This document shows positions 17,791 to 27,385 of a stretch of 64,000 bases of DNA, piece by piece. The position numbers and the translations under genes are program-made. The stretch is from Clostridiaceae bacterium (GTDB lineage: Bacteria; Bacillota; Clostridia; DSM-8532): NCBI GenBank assembly GCA_012521105.1, contig JAAYNA010000107.1:124001-188000 (forward strand), given 5' to 3'. Within the stretch, counting starts at the first letter, position 1. Each line of letters begins with the position of its first letter. The notes under the pieces are model-generated. The model was given only the letters and a program-made list of their open reading frames with translations, ran no database searches and was not told where the DNA came from.

Positions 17791-18780
17791 TTGAATATTA
17801 GGGATGTTAGGGGTTATTATGAGAAAATAAGTGAAATTGCCAGTGATGTTACTTTTAGATCAAGGACTCTCAACAAAGCAAAGTCTGTGCTTCTTTCAAT
17901 TTTCAAATTAATTATTATTGTTGGAATGTCCTATATTATACTTGGGCCGGTAATTAATATTGTAAGTAATTCTTTCTTTTCACCATCGGATGTATATAAT
18001 CCATCGGTATTCATGATTCCGCTAAGTCCTACCCTTGAGAATTTTAAGCGGGCTTTTACCAGGCTGAATTACTGGAGTACCCTCGGATATACCATGGTAT
18101 ATATTGTTTCCATTACTTTGATTCAAATCTTGATTTGCTCCATGGTGGGGTATGGGTTTGCAAGGTTTGAATTCCCGTTGAAAAAACTTCTATTTGGCTG
18201 TGTGATAGTTACTATCGTACTGCCTGCCCATGTAATTATGCTTCCCATATATCAGCATTTCCGGATGTGGGATATTTTTGGCATCATTCAGGCAGTCACA
18301 GGGAAAACGGTTAATTTGCTTTCGCAGCAAACTCCCATGTATTTGATGACACTGTTTGGTACAGGTCTCAGATCTGGATTGTACATATATATCTTTCGGC
18401 AGTTTTTCAGGGGGTTGCCAAAGGAAATTGAGGAAGCTGCTCTAATTGACGGGGCAGGGATATGGCATACCTATTTCAGAATAATGTTGAGAAATGCAAT
18501 GCCGGCGGCTATATCCGTAGCGGTGTTTTCCATGGTATGGCAGTACAATGATATGTTCTATGCAAGGCTGTTTTCCATGCCAACCAGCAAAAATTTAACT
18601 TTCCGGTTATCTACTATTCAGGCAACTATTGAATTTGTGGACCAAATTAAAGATCCCATGATATCCCAGCTGGCAGTATACGCTGGAATAACGCTTGTTT
18701 TGCTGCCCATCCTGATTATTTATTTTGTTTTGCAGAAATATTTCGTAGAAGGCATAGAAAGAAGCGGTATTGTTGGATGA
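17791..18780 (+). CDS. carbohydrate ABC transporter permease
   Basis: EEAALIDGAGIWHTYFRIMLRNAMPA; TTG start after GAAAGGAAGAGG. Confidence 0.9.
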   Translation: MNIRDVRGYYEKISEIASDVTFRSRTLNKAKSVLLSIFKLIIIVGMSYIILGPVINIVSNSFFSPSDVYNPSVFMIPLSPTLENFKRAFTRLNYWSTLGYTMVYIVSITLIQILICSMVGYGFARFEFPLKKLLFGCVIVTIVLPAHVIMLPIYQHFRMWDIFGIIQAVTGKTVNLLSQQTPMYLMTLFGTGLRSGLYIYIFRQFFRGLPKEIEEAALIDGAGIWHTYFRIMLRNAMPAAISVAVFSMVWQYNDMFYARLFSMPTSKNLTFRLSTIQATIEFVDQIKDPMISQLAVYAGITLVLLPILIIYFVLQKYFVEGIERSGIVG

Positions 18781-18800
18781 TACAGGCTCCATGTCTGTAT
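18780..18800 (+). other. small intercistronic hairpin between permease and binding-protein gene
   Basis: ATACAG-gctccatgt-CTGTAT. Confidence 0.35.
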
Positions 18801-18831
18801 AAGAATAAATAATATGGTTGGAGGGATTTTT

Positions 18832-20340
18832 GTGAAAAGGATTAGCAGGAAAATCGTGGCATCATTGTTAGTACTTACTATGATCATGGCTTTTTCAGCC
18901 TGTTCAAATGATCAAAGTCAGGATGCAACAACAGTGGGCGACAAACCTGACACAGCTGCTGCAGACAAAGGAACCGTGAAGGAAACCGGCAAATCAGATT
19001 CAGAAGAAACAGGTAAAACCGAACAGGAAGAAACACCGGCAGAAGTTGAAATCGATCCATACCCGGCATTTGACCTGGGGGGCAGGACAATAAAGGTGGG
19101 TATATGGTGGGATTATTACTATACCAGTGAACATAATGACATCAAGGATGATCCAGGGTTAAGTAATGCTGTGACCGCTCAAATGAAACTGGACAATGTC
19201 AGAAGGATTGAGGACAAATATAAATGTAAGATTGTATATGTGAATCTCGGCTGGGACGGAGTTATAGAAAGTATCAACAGATCTGTTGCAGCAGGTACTC
19301 CTGAATGCGATATCTATTTAACAGACCTGCAGTTTGGAATTCCTGCGGTTGCAAATGGTTTGGCTCAGAATTTAGAGGAAATTGCCCCCGAATTTACCGA
19401 TTTGTTTGGTGAGCAAAAGGTGCTTAAGCCCATGGATAATAAAGCATTAGGTGGTACTTACCTGTTTGCCGAACAGGGATTACCAATGAGTGGCATATAT
19501 ATAGGTTACAATTGGACCATGATGGAAGAGCTGGGACTGGAAGATCCCCAGGAACTTTTCAAGAAAGGCCAATGGACATGGGAAAAGTTCAGAGAATATG
19601 CGGCAGCAGGTACCAGAGATACCAATAATGACGGAACGGTGGATATATATGGTTTTGGTGGAGTATTTACTGATTTCGTGAACGGACTGGTAATGAACAA
19701 TAATGGAGCCATAGCCGCCGGAAAGACAGAAGGAATAAGCTCAAAGGCCACTGTGGAAGCACTGGACTTAATAAACCAGCTATATAATGTAGATCTTTCA
19801 GCCAGACCCTGGAATCCCGATGACTGGAACGACAACCTGCTGGCATGGTCCGACGGTAAGGTTATGATGTGGACTGCCCAGGCCTGGGCTTTAAAACAGG
19901 AAGCGGATGCAGCAATTTCCGAAGGGTCTGAACTGCCATTTGAATACAGGGTTGTATCATATCCGGTTGGACCAAGTGGAGACAAAAACATATACAGTCC
20001 TGTATCAGGTAACTGGTATATGATACCTGTAGGAGTAAAAGAACCGACTAAAGTATTACAGGTTTTCGAAGAATTTATGAACTGGCACAAGAAAGATACA
20101 TCTCTTAGAGATGATCCTGTATGGTTTGAAAGCTGTTTCCAGAGAATAGAAGATGTAGAGATGGCTTATGAATGTGGTAAGAATCTTAAATTAGATTTAT
20201 GGACCAGCTTACCTGGTTTCGATTTTGGTGAAAATATATGGTGGCCCATTGTTGTAGAAAAGACAAGTACAGTATCACAAGCTGTTGAGGCTACCAAGCC
20301 GGTACTGCAGGACGCTTTGAATGCTTTCTGGGAAAAGTAA
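18832..20340 (+). CDS. extracellular sugar-binding lipoprotein of ABC transporter
   Basis: Lipobox MAFSACSND; SBP pattern; start at GTG 18832 after TTGGAGGG. Confidence 0.9.
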   Translation: MKRISRKIVASLLVLTMIMAFSACSNDQSQDATTVGDKPDTAAADKGTVKETGKSDSEETGKTEQEETPAEVEIDPYPAFDLGGRTIKVGIWWDYYYTSEHNDIKDDPGLSNAVTAQMKLDNVRRIEDKYKCKIVYVNLGWDGVIESINRSVAAGTPECDIYLTDLQFGIPAVANGLAQNLEEIAPEFTDLFGEQKVLKPMDNKALGGTYLFAEQGLPMSGIYIGYNWTMMEELGLEDPQELFKKGQWTWEKFREYAAAGTRDTNNDGTVDIYGFGGVFTDFVNGLVMNNNGAIAAGKTEGISSKATVEALDLINQLYNVDLSARPWNPDDWNDNLLAWSDGKVMMWTAQAWALKQEADAAISEGSELPFEYRVVSYPVGPSGDKNIYSPVSGNWYMIPVGVKEPTKVLQVFEEFMNWHKKDTSLRDDPVWFESCFQRIEDVEMAYECGKNLKLDLWTSLPGFDFGENIWWPIVVEKTSTVSQAVEATKPVLQDALNAFWEK

Positions 20341-20373
20341 ATTAACTCGTATCAATAAAAGCTGAAATAGGCG

Positions 20374-20424
20374 GGCAGGTTGCAATGTTTGAACGTCATA
20401 TGCTTTATGCCGTTGCAACCTGTT
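20374..20424 (+). other. intercistronic hairpin between SBP and GH26 gene
   Basis: CAGGTTGCAA (20376-20385) pairs with TTGCAACCTG (20413-20422), extendable by G-U pairs. Confidence 0.5.
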
Positions 20425-20486
20425 CGGGCAAATTCTTTAAAGCTGTCTTCTGCAGAGCAGGCCGGCTTAACGGGAGGGATATCCAT

Positions 20487-22037
20487 ATGAAAAAGTATTT
20501 TATACAGCTTATATCCATATTAATAGTACCTGTTTTATTGGCCGGCTGCAGCATAAAAGACAAAACTTTGAGCGAAGGAAGTGAGCATGGAGCTGAAATG
20601 TCAAATACAGAGAATATATTCGGATATAAACTTTTTCTTGAAGCAGAAGATGCAGCAGTTACAACCGGCAATGTGAGAGTGGAAAACAAGCACCCGGGTT
20701 TTTCTGGAAGTGGGTATTTAACCGGTATTGAAGAGGACGGGGATACAATCACTTTTACCGTTTCCATTCCGGAAAGCGGATTTTATAACCTTAACTTTGT
20801 ATGTTCAAGTTATGGTGGCTATAAGGAGAATTATATATATATAAATGAAGAACAGGCAGGAGTAATAAAAACAGATGGGGATGATTTTCATGACTCAATG
20901 TTAAAAAGGGTGTATTTGTCGGAAGAAACACAGGAGATAAAAATTACAAAAAGCTGGGGGTGGATACGAGTGGACGCATTAGAAATAACAGCTTCTTCTC
21001 CGGCTGACGAATCCATCTATGAAGTATCTGCAGAACTTGCAGATCCTAAAGCAACAGAAAGCACCAGAAGGTTGATGCAATATCTGGCAGATATGTATGG
21101 CAAATATATTATATCAGGTCAGTACAGCGATAAGGGTATCAATGGTCCTGAATTTAAGGCAATATATGATGCTACAGGAAAATATCCCGCTATGCTGGGT
21201 CTTGATTTTATCGAATACACTCCTTCCAGAGCAGCCCATGGTTCTGTGGGAAAGAGCGTAGTGTATGCCGTTGAATTTGCGAAAACAGGCGGGATTGTAA
21301 CCTTTTGCTGGCATTGGAATGCACCCGAACCATACTTATATAATACTCCTGAGATACCCTGGTGGAAGGGGTTTTATACCGAAGCTACCAATATTGATTT
21401 AGAAGCAATTATGAATGGCCAGGACATTGAGGGATATGATCTGTTAATACGGGATATTGATGCTGTTGCCAATCAGTTAAAACGCTTGCAGGAAGCTGAT
21501 GTGCCTGTTTTATGGAGGCCTTTGCATGAAGCCGGCGGCGGATGGTTCTGGTGGGGTGCTTCAGGTCCCGAACCCTACATTAAGTTATACAGACTACTCT
21601 TTGACCGCTTAACTAAAACTCATAACATTCATAATCTGATTTGGGTATGGAATGGACAGGATCCAAAGTGGTATCCCGGGGACGAATATGTTGACATTAT
21701 AGGGATTGATATATATCCGGGAGAAAGGGTATATAGTTCGCAGGCAGCTAAATTTAATGAGATTTTGGAATGGACCGATAAAAATAAGATTATTGCCTTG
21801 ACCGAAAATGGATGTTTATTCGATCCTGATTTGGTTTTCCGGGACAATGTCATCTGGTCGTATTTTGGGACATGGAGCGGTGAATTTGTTGTTCTCAATA
21901 AAACATATACTCTTTCAGAGAAATACAATGAAAAGCATATGGTTAATAAGGTATATAACCATGACAAAGTAATTACGCTGGATGAATTACCGGATTTAAA
22001 GACGTATGGGCAACAAATAGAGGAGGATTTATATTGA
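20487..22037 (+). CDS. GH26-family beta-mannanase-like lipoprotein with N-terminal CBM35-like domain
   Basis: Lipobox LLAGCSIKD; ISGQYSDKG, WRPLHEAGGGWFWWG (acid/base region), IALTENG (nucleophile region) typical of GH26; N-terminal 'LFLEAEDAAVTTGNVRVENKHPGFSGSGYL' CBM. Confidence 0.85.
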   Translation: MKKYFIQLISILIVPVLLAGCSIKDKTLSEGSEHGAEMSNTENIFGYKLFLEAEDAAVTTGNVRVENKHPGFSGSGYLTGIEEDGDTITFTVSIPESGFYNLNFVCSSYGGYKENYIYINEEQAGVIKTDGDDFHDSMLKRVYLSEETQEIKITKSWGWIRVDALEITASSPADESIYEVSAELADPKATESTRRLMQYLADMYGKYIISGQYSDKGINGPEFKAIYDATGKYPAMLGLDFIEYTPSRAAHGSVGKSVVYAVEFAKTGGIVTFCWHWNAPEPYLYNTPEIPWWKGFYTEATNIDLEAIMNGQDIEGYDLLIRDIDAVANQLKRLQEADVPVLWRPLHEAGGGWFWWGASGPEPYIKLYRLLFDRLTKTHNIHNLIWVWNGQDPKWYPGDEYVDIIGIDIYPGERVYSSQAAKFNEILEWTDKNKIIALTENGCLFDPDLVFRDNVIWSYFGTWSGEFVVLNKTYTLSEKYNEKHMVNKVYNHDKVITLDELPDLKTYGQQIEEDLY

Positions 22038-22123
22038 GCAAAGTAAAATTGTTTACAGATAATTTACCCAACATTCCCTGGCAGGATGCAGTTACAGATG
22101 ATGACAAAAGTATTGGAATATGA
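22034..22123 (+). pseudogene. 29-aa stub resembling the N-terminus of a GH130 mannoside phosphorylase
   Basis: AGGAGG at 22021, TTG start overlapping GH26 TGA; MSKVKLFTDNLPNIPWQDAVTDDDKSIGI*; LPNIPWQD resembles GH130 N-termini as remembered; then stop and terminator. Confidence 0.45.
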
Positions 22124-22130
22124 CAAATTA

Positions 22131-22176
22131 CAAAACTGCCCATGACAGCAATATCTGCGTTCCAGGGCAGTTTTTT
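22131..22176 (+). terminator. intrinsic terminator of the GH26 operon
   Basis: AAACTGCCC...GGGCAGTTTTTT. Confidence 0.7.
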
Positions 22177-22251
22177 CAGTCTCTTAACAGGATGTTTATT
22201 TTAGATTATAATACAGATATATAAACATCAAAATACGAAAGAAGGTTAGGA

Positions 22252-22830
22252 ATGAACACCGTGAAACCCGACAGAAATACAGCTTTTGAACTTCTTAAAA
22301 AGTTCAATAAAAATGAAAGTTTAATAAAGCATGCCCTGGCAGTTGAAGCAGTGATGCGTCATTTTGCTGAAATCTTTGGAGAGGATACTGAAAAATGGGG
22401 AATTATTGGCCTTGTTCATGATATTGATTATGAAATGTACCCTGACCAGCATTGCAAAAAGGCTAAGGAAATTTTAGAAGAGAATAATTGGCCCGAAGAG
22501 TATATACATGCTGTGGTATGTCATGGTTGGGGAATATGTTCTGATGTTGAGCCTGTTGAGAAAATGGAAAAGGTTCTGTATACAATTGACGAGCTTACAG
22601 GATTGATTACTGCTACTGCTTTAATGAGGCCAAGTAAAAGTATTTTTGACACAGAAGTGAAATCGGTTAAAAAGAAATGGAAGCAGAAAAGTTTTGCACA
22701 GGGTGTAAACCGTGAGATAATAGAACAGGGAGCGAAATTACTTGGCCTTGATCTTGATTATATAATCGACGAAACAATTAAGGGTATGCGCAAGGTTGCC
22801 GAAGCCATAGGGCTAAAGGGAAATCTGTAG
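22252..22830 (+). CDS. HD domain-containing protein
   Basis: LVHDIDYEMYPDQH motif; HD-type hydrolase pattern. Confidence 0.85.
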   Translation: MNTVKPDRNTAFELLKKFNKNESLIKHALAVEAVMRHFAEIFGEDTEKWGIIGLVHDIDYEMYPDQHCKKAKEILEENNWPEEYIHAVVCHGWGICSDVEPVEKMEKVLYTIDELTGLITATALMRPSKSIFDTEVKSVKKKWKQKSFAQGVNREIIEQGAKLLGLDLDYIIDETIKGMRKVAEAIGLKGNL

Positions 22831-22895
22831 GTTCTTGTGTGTCAGCTGGAGTTAAAGACCTTTAAATGAATTAAATACTGAATATTCATTTTGAC

Positions 22896-22966
22896 AAATC
22901 ATCTTGATTGAGCCCGGAAATACTTATTACCTTTGGCCGTGGCCAGTTAAGATGATTTATTTTTTA
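22896..22966 (+). terminator. terminator-like hairpin after HD gene
   Basis: AAATCATCTT (22896-22905) / AAGATGATTT (22949-22958) followed by T-rich tract; loop contains TGGCC-g-TGGCCA. Confidence 0.5.
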
Positions 22967-23061
22967 TTCTGTGATAAAATAGAAAGGATGTAGTTCATTT
23001 ACTGTAATATATGTAAAGCAAAAAGCAATAAAAATACATTTACATAGGTAGCGATGTAGAT

Positions 23062-26055
23062 ATGGATAAATCAAAATTGAGTAATATTACAGATATTAAA
23101 CTCAATACCGGTTTAAAAAGCATACTTGGAGTGGATATCGGTTCCACTACTGCAAAACTGATTTTAGTGCAGAACGGGGAAATTACACACAAAATTTATG
23201 AAAGGCATTTCTCCCAGGTTCGCCATAAAATTCGTGATATGATGCTTGAAATAGAACCGCTGGTTTGTAATGAACAGCTTTATGTTGCAATTTCAGGCTC
23301 TGCAGGACTTGGGCTTGCAGAGGATGCCGGATTACCCTTCGTGCAGGAAGTTTTTGCAACGGGTGAACTGATAAAACAACTTCAGCCCGATACTTCTGTT
23401 GTAATAGAGCTTGGCGGTGAGGATGCAAAAATAATTTTCTTTGAGGGCTGTATGGAACAGCGGATGAACGGGGCCTGTGCAGGCGGTACCGGTGCATTTA
23501 TAGATCAGATGGCAACATTAATGAATATGTCGATAAATGAGCTGGACAGGCTTAGCCTTCAAAGCACAAAAATTTACCCAATTGCTTCAAGATGCGGTGT
23601 TTTTGCAAAGTCGGATATTCAGCCGTTATTGAACCAGGGTGCAAATAAAGCCGATATAGCCGCAGGTATTTTCCAGGCCGTTGTGGATCAGACAATTGCA
23701 GGTCTTGCCCAGGGACGCAGGATAGAAGGGAAGGTCATGTTTCTTGGAGGCCCAATTTACTATTGCAAGGGCCTCAGAAAAAGGTTTGTTGAAACACTGA
23801 AATTAGACGATAACAACGCCCTTTTTCCCGAATACGGACTGTTTTCTGTGGCTATGGGAGCTGCATTATTTGCTTCAAAACAGCAAAACAGCTTATCCTA
23901 TCCCGAACTGACAGAAAGGCTGGAAAAATGTACCTGTAACAGACAGAATACAGTATACCTAAAACCCCTGTTTGAAAACAAAGAAAGTTTCGAAAAGTTT
24001 AGAGAAAGGCATCAGAAGGCCACAGTGGAGTGGCTGGATATAAAGGAATACAGCGGAGATGCCTACCTGGGTATTGATTGTGGCAGCACAACAACAAAAC
24101 TAGTATTAATATCCGGCGATAAAAAACTTCTTTATTCGTATTACAGCTCAAATAAGGGTAATCCTGTTGATGTAGTGAGAGAACAGCTTATCAGGATATA
24201 CAGGCTTTGTGATACACGTATAAAAATAAAGGGCTCGGCTGTAACCGGATACGGTGAAGACCTTATTAAACACGCGTTTCATATAGATGCAGGTATAGTG
24301 GAAACCATGGCTCATTTTACCGCAGCAAGGCATTTCAAGCCAGATGTCGATTTTATCCTTGATATAGGCGGGCAGGACATAAAATGCTTCAAAATACATA
24401 ACGGTACAATTGACAGTGTCATGCTTAACGAAGCCTGTTCTTCCGGGTGCGGTTCATTTATTGAGACCTTTGCAAAGTCTATGGGCTATGGTGTTGAAGA
24501 ATTCTCAAGACTTGGCCTGAAATCAAAAACACCTGTAGATCTTGGAACCAGATGTACAGTTTTCATGAATTCTTCGGTGAAACAGGCACAAAAAGACGGA
24601 GCAGACATATCAGACATTTCGGCAGGACTTTCGATGAGTGTCGTTAAAAATGCGCTGTATAAAGTAATACGTGCAGGCTCTGCCCATGAGCTGGGTGAGA
24701 ACATAGTTGTTCAGGGCGGAACATTTTTAAATGATGCAGTGCTTAGAAGTTTTGAGCTTGAGCTTGGAATAAATGTTATCAGGCCACAAATTGCAGAACT
24801 GATGGGAGCGTATGGCGCTGCCCTTTATGCAATGTCGCTTGGGCTTCAAAAGTCGTCAATTATTTCAGATAATGAGTTAAAAAATTTTACCCATAGTTCT
24901 GTTCCTGCTATCTGCAAAGGATGCGGGAATAAATGCCACCTTACTGTGAACACTTTTTCGGGAAAGGATAAGTACATATCAGGTAATAAGTGTGAGAAAG
25001 GGTTGGGTAAGGGAAATGTAAGAACGGAAGAAATTCCCAACCTCCATGAATTTAAGCGGAAAAGGATGAAAAATTTGTCAGAGGGTGACAATATCCGTGG
25101 AACAATTGGTATGCCGCTTTCTCTTGGTATGTATGAACTGGCTCCCTTCTGGCACCGAATTTTTACAAGCCTTGGTTTTAAGGTGATCTTTTCAGGATTT
25201 TCGGGCAGAGAGCTTTATACAAAAGGGCAGGACAGTATACCTTCGGATACTGTGTGCTATCCTGCAAAACTAATGCACGGTCACATCGAAACACTGCTCG
25301 AAAAGAAAACCGACTACATATTCTATCCATGCCTTACGTATAATTTTGATGAAAATATGGGGGATAATCATTACAACTGCCCCGTTGTTGCGTATTATTC
25401 CGAAGTTCTTAATGGAAACATGGAATCTCTGAAAAATACCAGGTTTCTTTTTCCATATCTGAACATAAACAGTCGCAGGGAACTTACCAATGGAATCTTT
25501 TCGCTGCTTAAGCCAAAACACCGGGATTTAACACGAAAAGATGTTAGAGAAGCTATTGACAAAGGGTACGAAGAATACAGGAAATGGATGGCGGAATTAC
25601 AGCAGGAAGGCAGGCGTGCAATTGAATATGCAAGAGCGAATAACAAGAGAATTCTGATACTTGCCGGAAGGCCCTACCACATAGATCCCGGGATAGGTCA
25701 CGGAATTGACAAACTGGCTGTATCCCTTGGCTTTGTTGTAATAACTGAAGACAGCATAAGCAATGTTATTAGACCTGAAAATGTAGGGGTTCTTAATCAA
25801 TGGACATATCACGCAAGGCTTTATAATGCTGCAGAGTATGCAGGACATCATGATGATTGTGAACTGGTGCAGTTAGTTTCCTTCGGCTGCGGGCTTGACG
25901 CCATTACATCCGATGAGGTTCGGGACATTTTGGAAAGACATCGGAAAATATATACTCAGATAAAGATTGATGAAATAACCAACCTTGGGGCAGTTAAGAT
26001 AAGGCTTAGAAGCCTTTTAGGAGCATTGGAGGAGAGGGAGAGAAAAGATGGGTAA
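23062..26055 (+). CDS. acyl-CoA dehydratase activase-related protein (tandem BadF/HgdC ASKHA domains plus DUF2229-like region)
   Basis: Two ASKHA phosphate-1 motifs (GVDIGSTTAKLILV, GIDCGSTTTKLVLI); GGAGAFIDQM/GCGSFIETFA; Cys-rich CKGCGNKCHL. Confidence 0.88.
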   Translation: MDKSKLSNITDIKLNTGLKSILGVDIGSTTAKLILVQNGEITHKIYERHFSQVRHKIRDMMLEIEPLVCNEQLYVAISGSAGLGLAEDAGLPFVQEVFATGELIKQLQPDTSVVIELGGEDAKIIFFEGCMEQRMNGACAGGTGAFIDQMATLMNMSINELDRLSLQSTKIYPIASRCGVFAKSDIQPLLNQGANKADIAAGIFQAVVDQTIAGLAQGRRIEGKVMFLGGPIYYCKGLRKRFVETLKLDDNNALFPEYGLFSVAMGAALFASKQQNSLSYPELTERLEKCTCNRQNTVYLKPLFENKESFEKFRERHQKATVEWLDIKEYSGDAYLGIDCGSTTTKLVLISGDKKLLYSYYSSNKGNPVDVVREQLIRIYRLCDTRIKIKGSAVTGYGEDLIKHAFHIDAGIVETMAHFTAARHFKPDVDFILDIGGQDIKCFKIHNGTIDSVMLNEACSSGCGSFIETFAKSMGYGVEEFSRLGLKSKTPVDLGTRCTVFMNSSVKQAQKDGADISDISAGLSMSVVKNALYKVIRAGSAHELGENIVVQGGTFLNDAVLRSFELELGINVIRPQIAELMGAYGAALYAMSLGLQKSSIISDNELKNFTHSSVPAICKGCGNKCHLTVNTFSGKDKYISGNKCEKGLGKGNVRTEEIPNLHEFKRKRMKNLSEGDNIRGTIGMPLSLGMYELAPFWHRIFTSLGFKVIFSGFSGRELYTKGQDSIPSDTVCYPAKLMHGHIETLLEKKTDYIFYPCLTYNFDENMGDNHYNCPVVAYYSEVLNGNMESLKNTRFLFPYLNINSRRELTNGIFSLLKPKHRDLTRKDVREAIDKGYEEYRKWMAELQQEGRRAIEYARANNKRILILAGRPYHIDPGIGHGIDKLAVSLGFVVITEDSISNVIRPENVGVLNQWTYHARLYNAAEYAGHHDDCELVQLVSFGCGLDAITSDEVRDILERHRKIYTQIKIDEITNLGAVKIRLRSLLGALEERERKDG

Positions 26056-27301
26056 AAAAGAAGGAATTGTTCTTTTTACTAAAAAAATGAAAAAGGATTA
26101 TACCATTTTAGCCCCAACAATGCTGCCTCTTCATTTCAAAATGTTAGAAGGAGTATTAAACTCTTTCGGGTATCGTACAAGAATACTGGAAACTTCGGGG
26201 AAGCATATTATTGAAAAAGGTCTGAAATATGTACATAACGATACCTGTTATCCTGCTCTTATTGTAATAGGTCAGCTTCTGGATGCTCTGGAAAGCGGTA
26301 AGTATGATCGTGATAAAACAGCATTATTGCTTACACAAACAGGAGGAGGCTGCAGGGCATCAAATTATGTATCCTTACTCAGAAAAGCCATTGTAAAAGC
26401 AGGATATGAACATATACCTGTAATATCGTTAAATTTTGCAGGTCTGGAAAGACACCCCGGATTTAAGCTCACAGTGCCTATAATTTACAGGATGCTTTAT
26501 GCGATACTGTATGGGGATTTACTAATGACTCTTAAAAACCAGTGCAGGCCTTATGAGATAAATAAAGGTGAAAGTGATGCTTTAGCCAACGGTTGGGCTG
26601 TTAAGCTTTCTGAAGAATTAAGCAGGGATAACAGAATCTGCTATAAGAAAGTTAAAAATAACTATATCAGCATAGTAAGGGATTTTTCAAAAATACCGCG
26701 CAATAAAGACAGGAAAATAAAAATTGGCATAGTTGGGGAGATTTATGTGAAATTTTCTCCAATAGGAAACAACAACCTTGAAGACTTTTTAATATCAGAG
26801 GGCGTTGAGCCCGTGGTGCCAAGCCTTTTGGATTTTTGTTTATACTGCGTCTATAACGGTATAGTTGATGCAGAACTTTACGGCATTCGTCGTACAAAGG
26901 CCTTCTTTTGTAATATCCTTTATAAATATTTAATTAGAAAACAGTGGGATTTAATATGCAGTATTACTGAAAACAGTGACTTCAGGCCTATGGGATTTTT
27001 CGAAAAAACACGAACTTTACCCGAAGGCATAATAGGGTTGGGAACAAAGATGGGTGAAGGCTGGCTTCTTACAGCAGAAATGTTTGAACTTGCCACGCAG
27101 GGTGTACACGGCATTATTTGCACCCAGCCCTTTGGCTGCCTGCCAAATCATATTGCAGGTAAAGGTATGATGAAGCCATTTCAGAAAAGGCATCCCGATG
27201 TAAATATTGTGGCTATTGATTATGACCCCGGTACTTCCCAGATAAATCAGGAAAACAGAATTAAGCTGATGCTGGCTGATGCAAAAAGCAGAGCAGGTTG
27301 A
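26048..27301 (+). CDS. 2-hydroxyacyl-CoA dehydratase-like / activase-associated protein
   Basis: Overlaps upstream activase by 8 nt; NDTCYPALIVIGQ, TGGGCRASNY, GIICTQPFGCLPNHIAGKGM motifs. Confidence 0.8.
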   Translation: MGKKEGIVLFTKKMKKDYTILAPTMLPLHFKMLEGVLNSFGYRTRILETSGKHIIEKGLKYVHNDTCYPALIVIGQLLDALESGKYDRDKTALLLTQTGGGCRASNYVSLLRKAIVKAGYEHIPVISLNFAGLERHPGFKLTVPIIYRMLYAILYGDLLMTLKNQCRPYEINKGESDALANGWAVKLSEELSRDNRICYKKVKNNYISIVRDFSKIPRNKDRKIKIGIVGEIYVKFSPIGNNNLEDFLISEGVEPVVPSLLDFCLYCVYNGIVDAELYGIRRTKAFFCNILYKYLIRKQWDLICSITENSDFRPMGFFEKTRTLPEGIIGLGTKMGEGWLLTAEMFELATQGVHGIICTQPFGCLPNHIAGKGMMKPFQKRHPDVNIVAIDYDPGTSQINQENRIKLMLADAKSRAG

Positions 27302-27385
27302 AATTAACCATGAATAAGATAGAATAAAATTATAGAAGAATTCATTCGTGTCTGTGTATAATAAAAAAAGAAAGGAGATGTTTTT

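Noticed and set aside
19506-20090. 194-aa minus-strand ORF
   Set aside because: Lies entirely antisense to the solute-binding protein gene, low-complexity Ser/Pro-rich composition typical of shadow ORFs, no RBS or family signature.
22896-22966. Possible riboswitch or small RNA after the HD gene
   Set aside because: Best explained as a terminator with a large loop; no known aptamer core recognised.
26048-26055. Frameshift splitting the activase gene
   Set aside because: Downstream ORF has its own plausible ATG and upstream RBS-like sequence (GGAGAGG), and both proteins end and begin sensibly; a natural two-gene arrangement is more likely.
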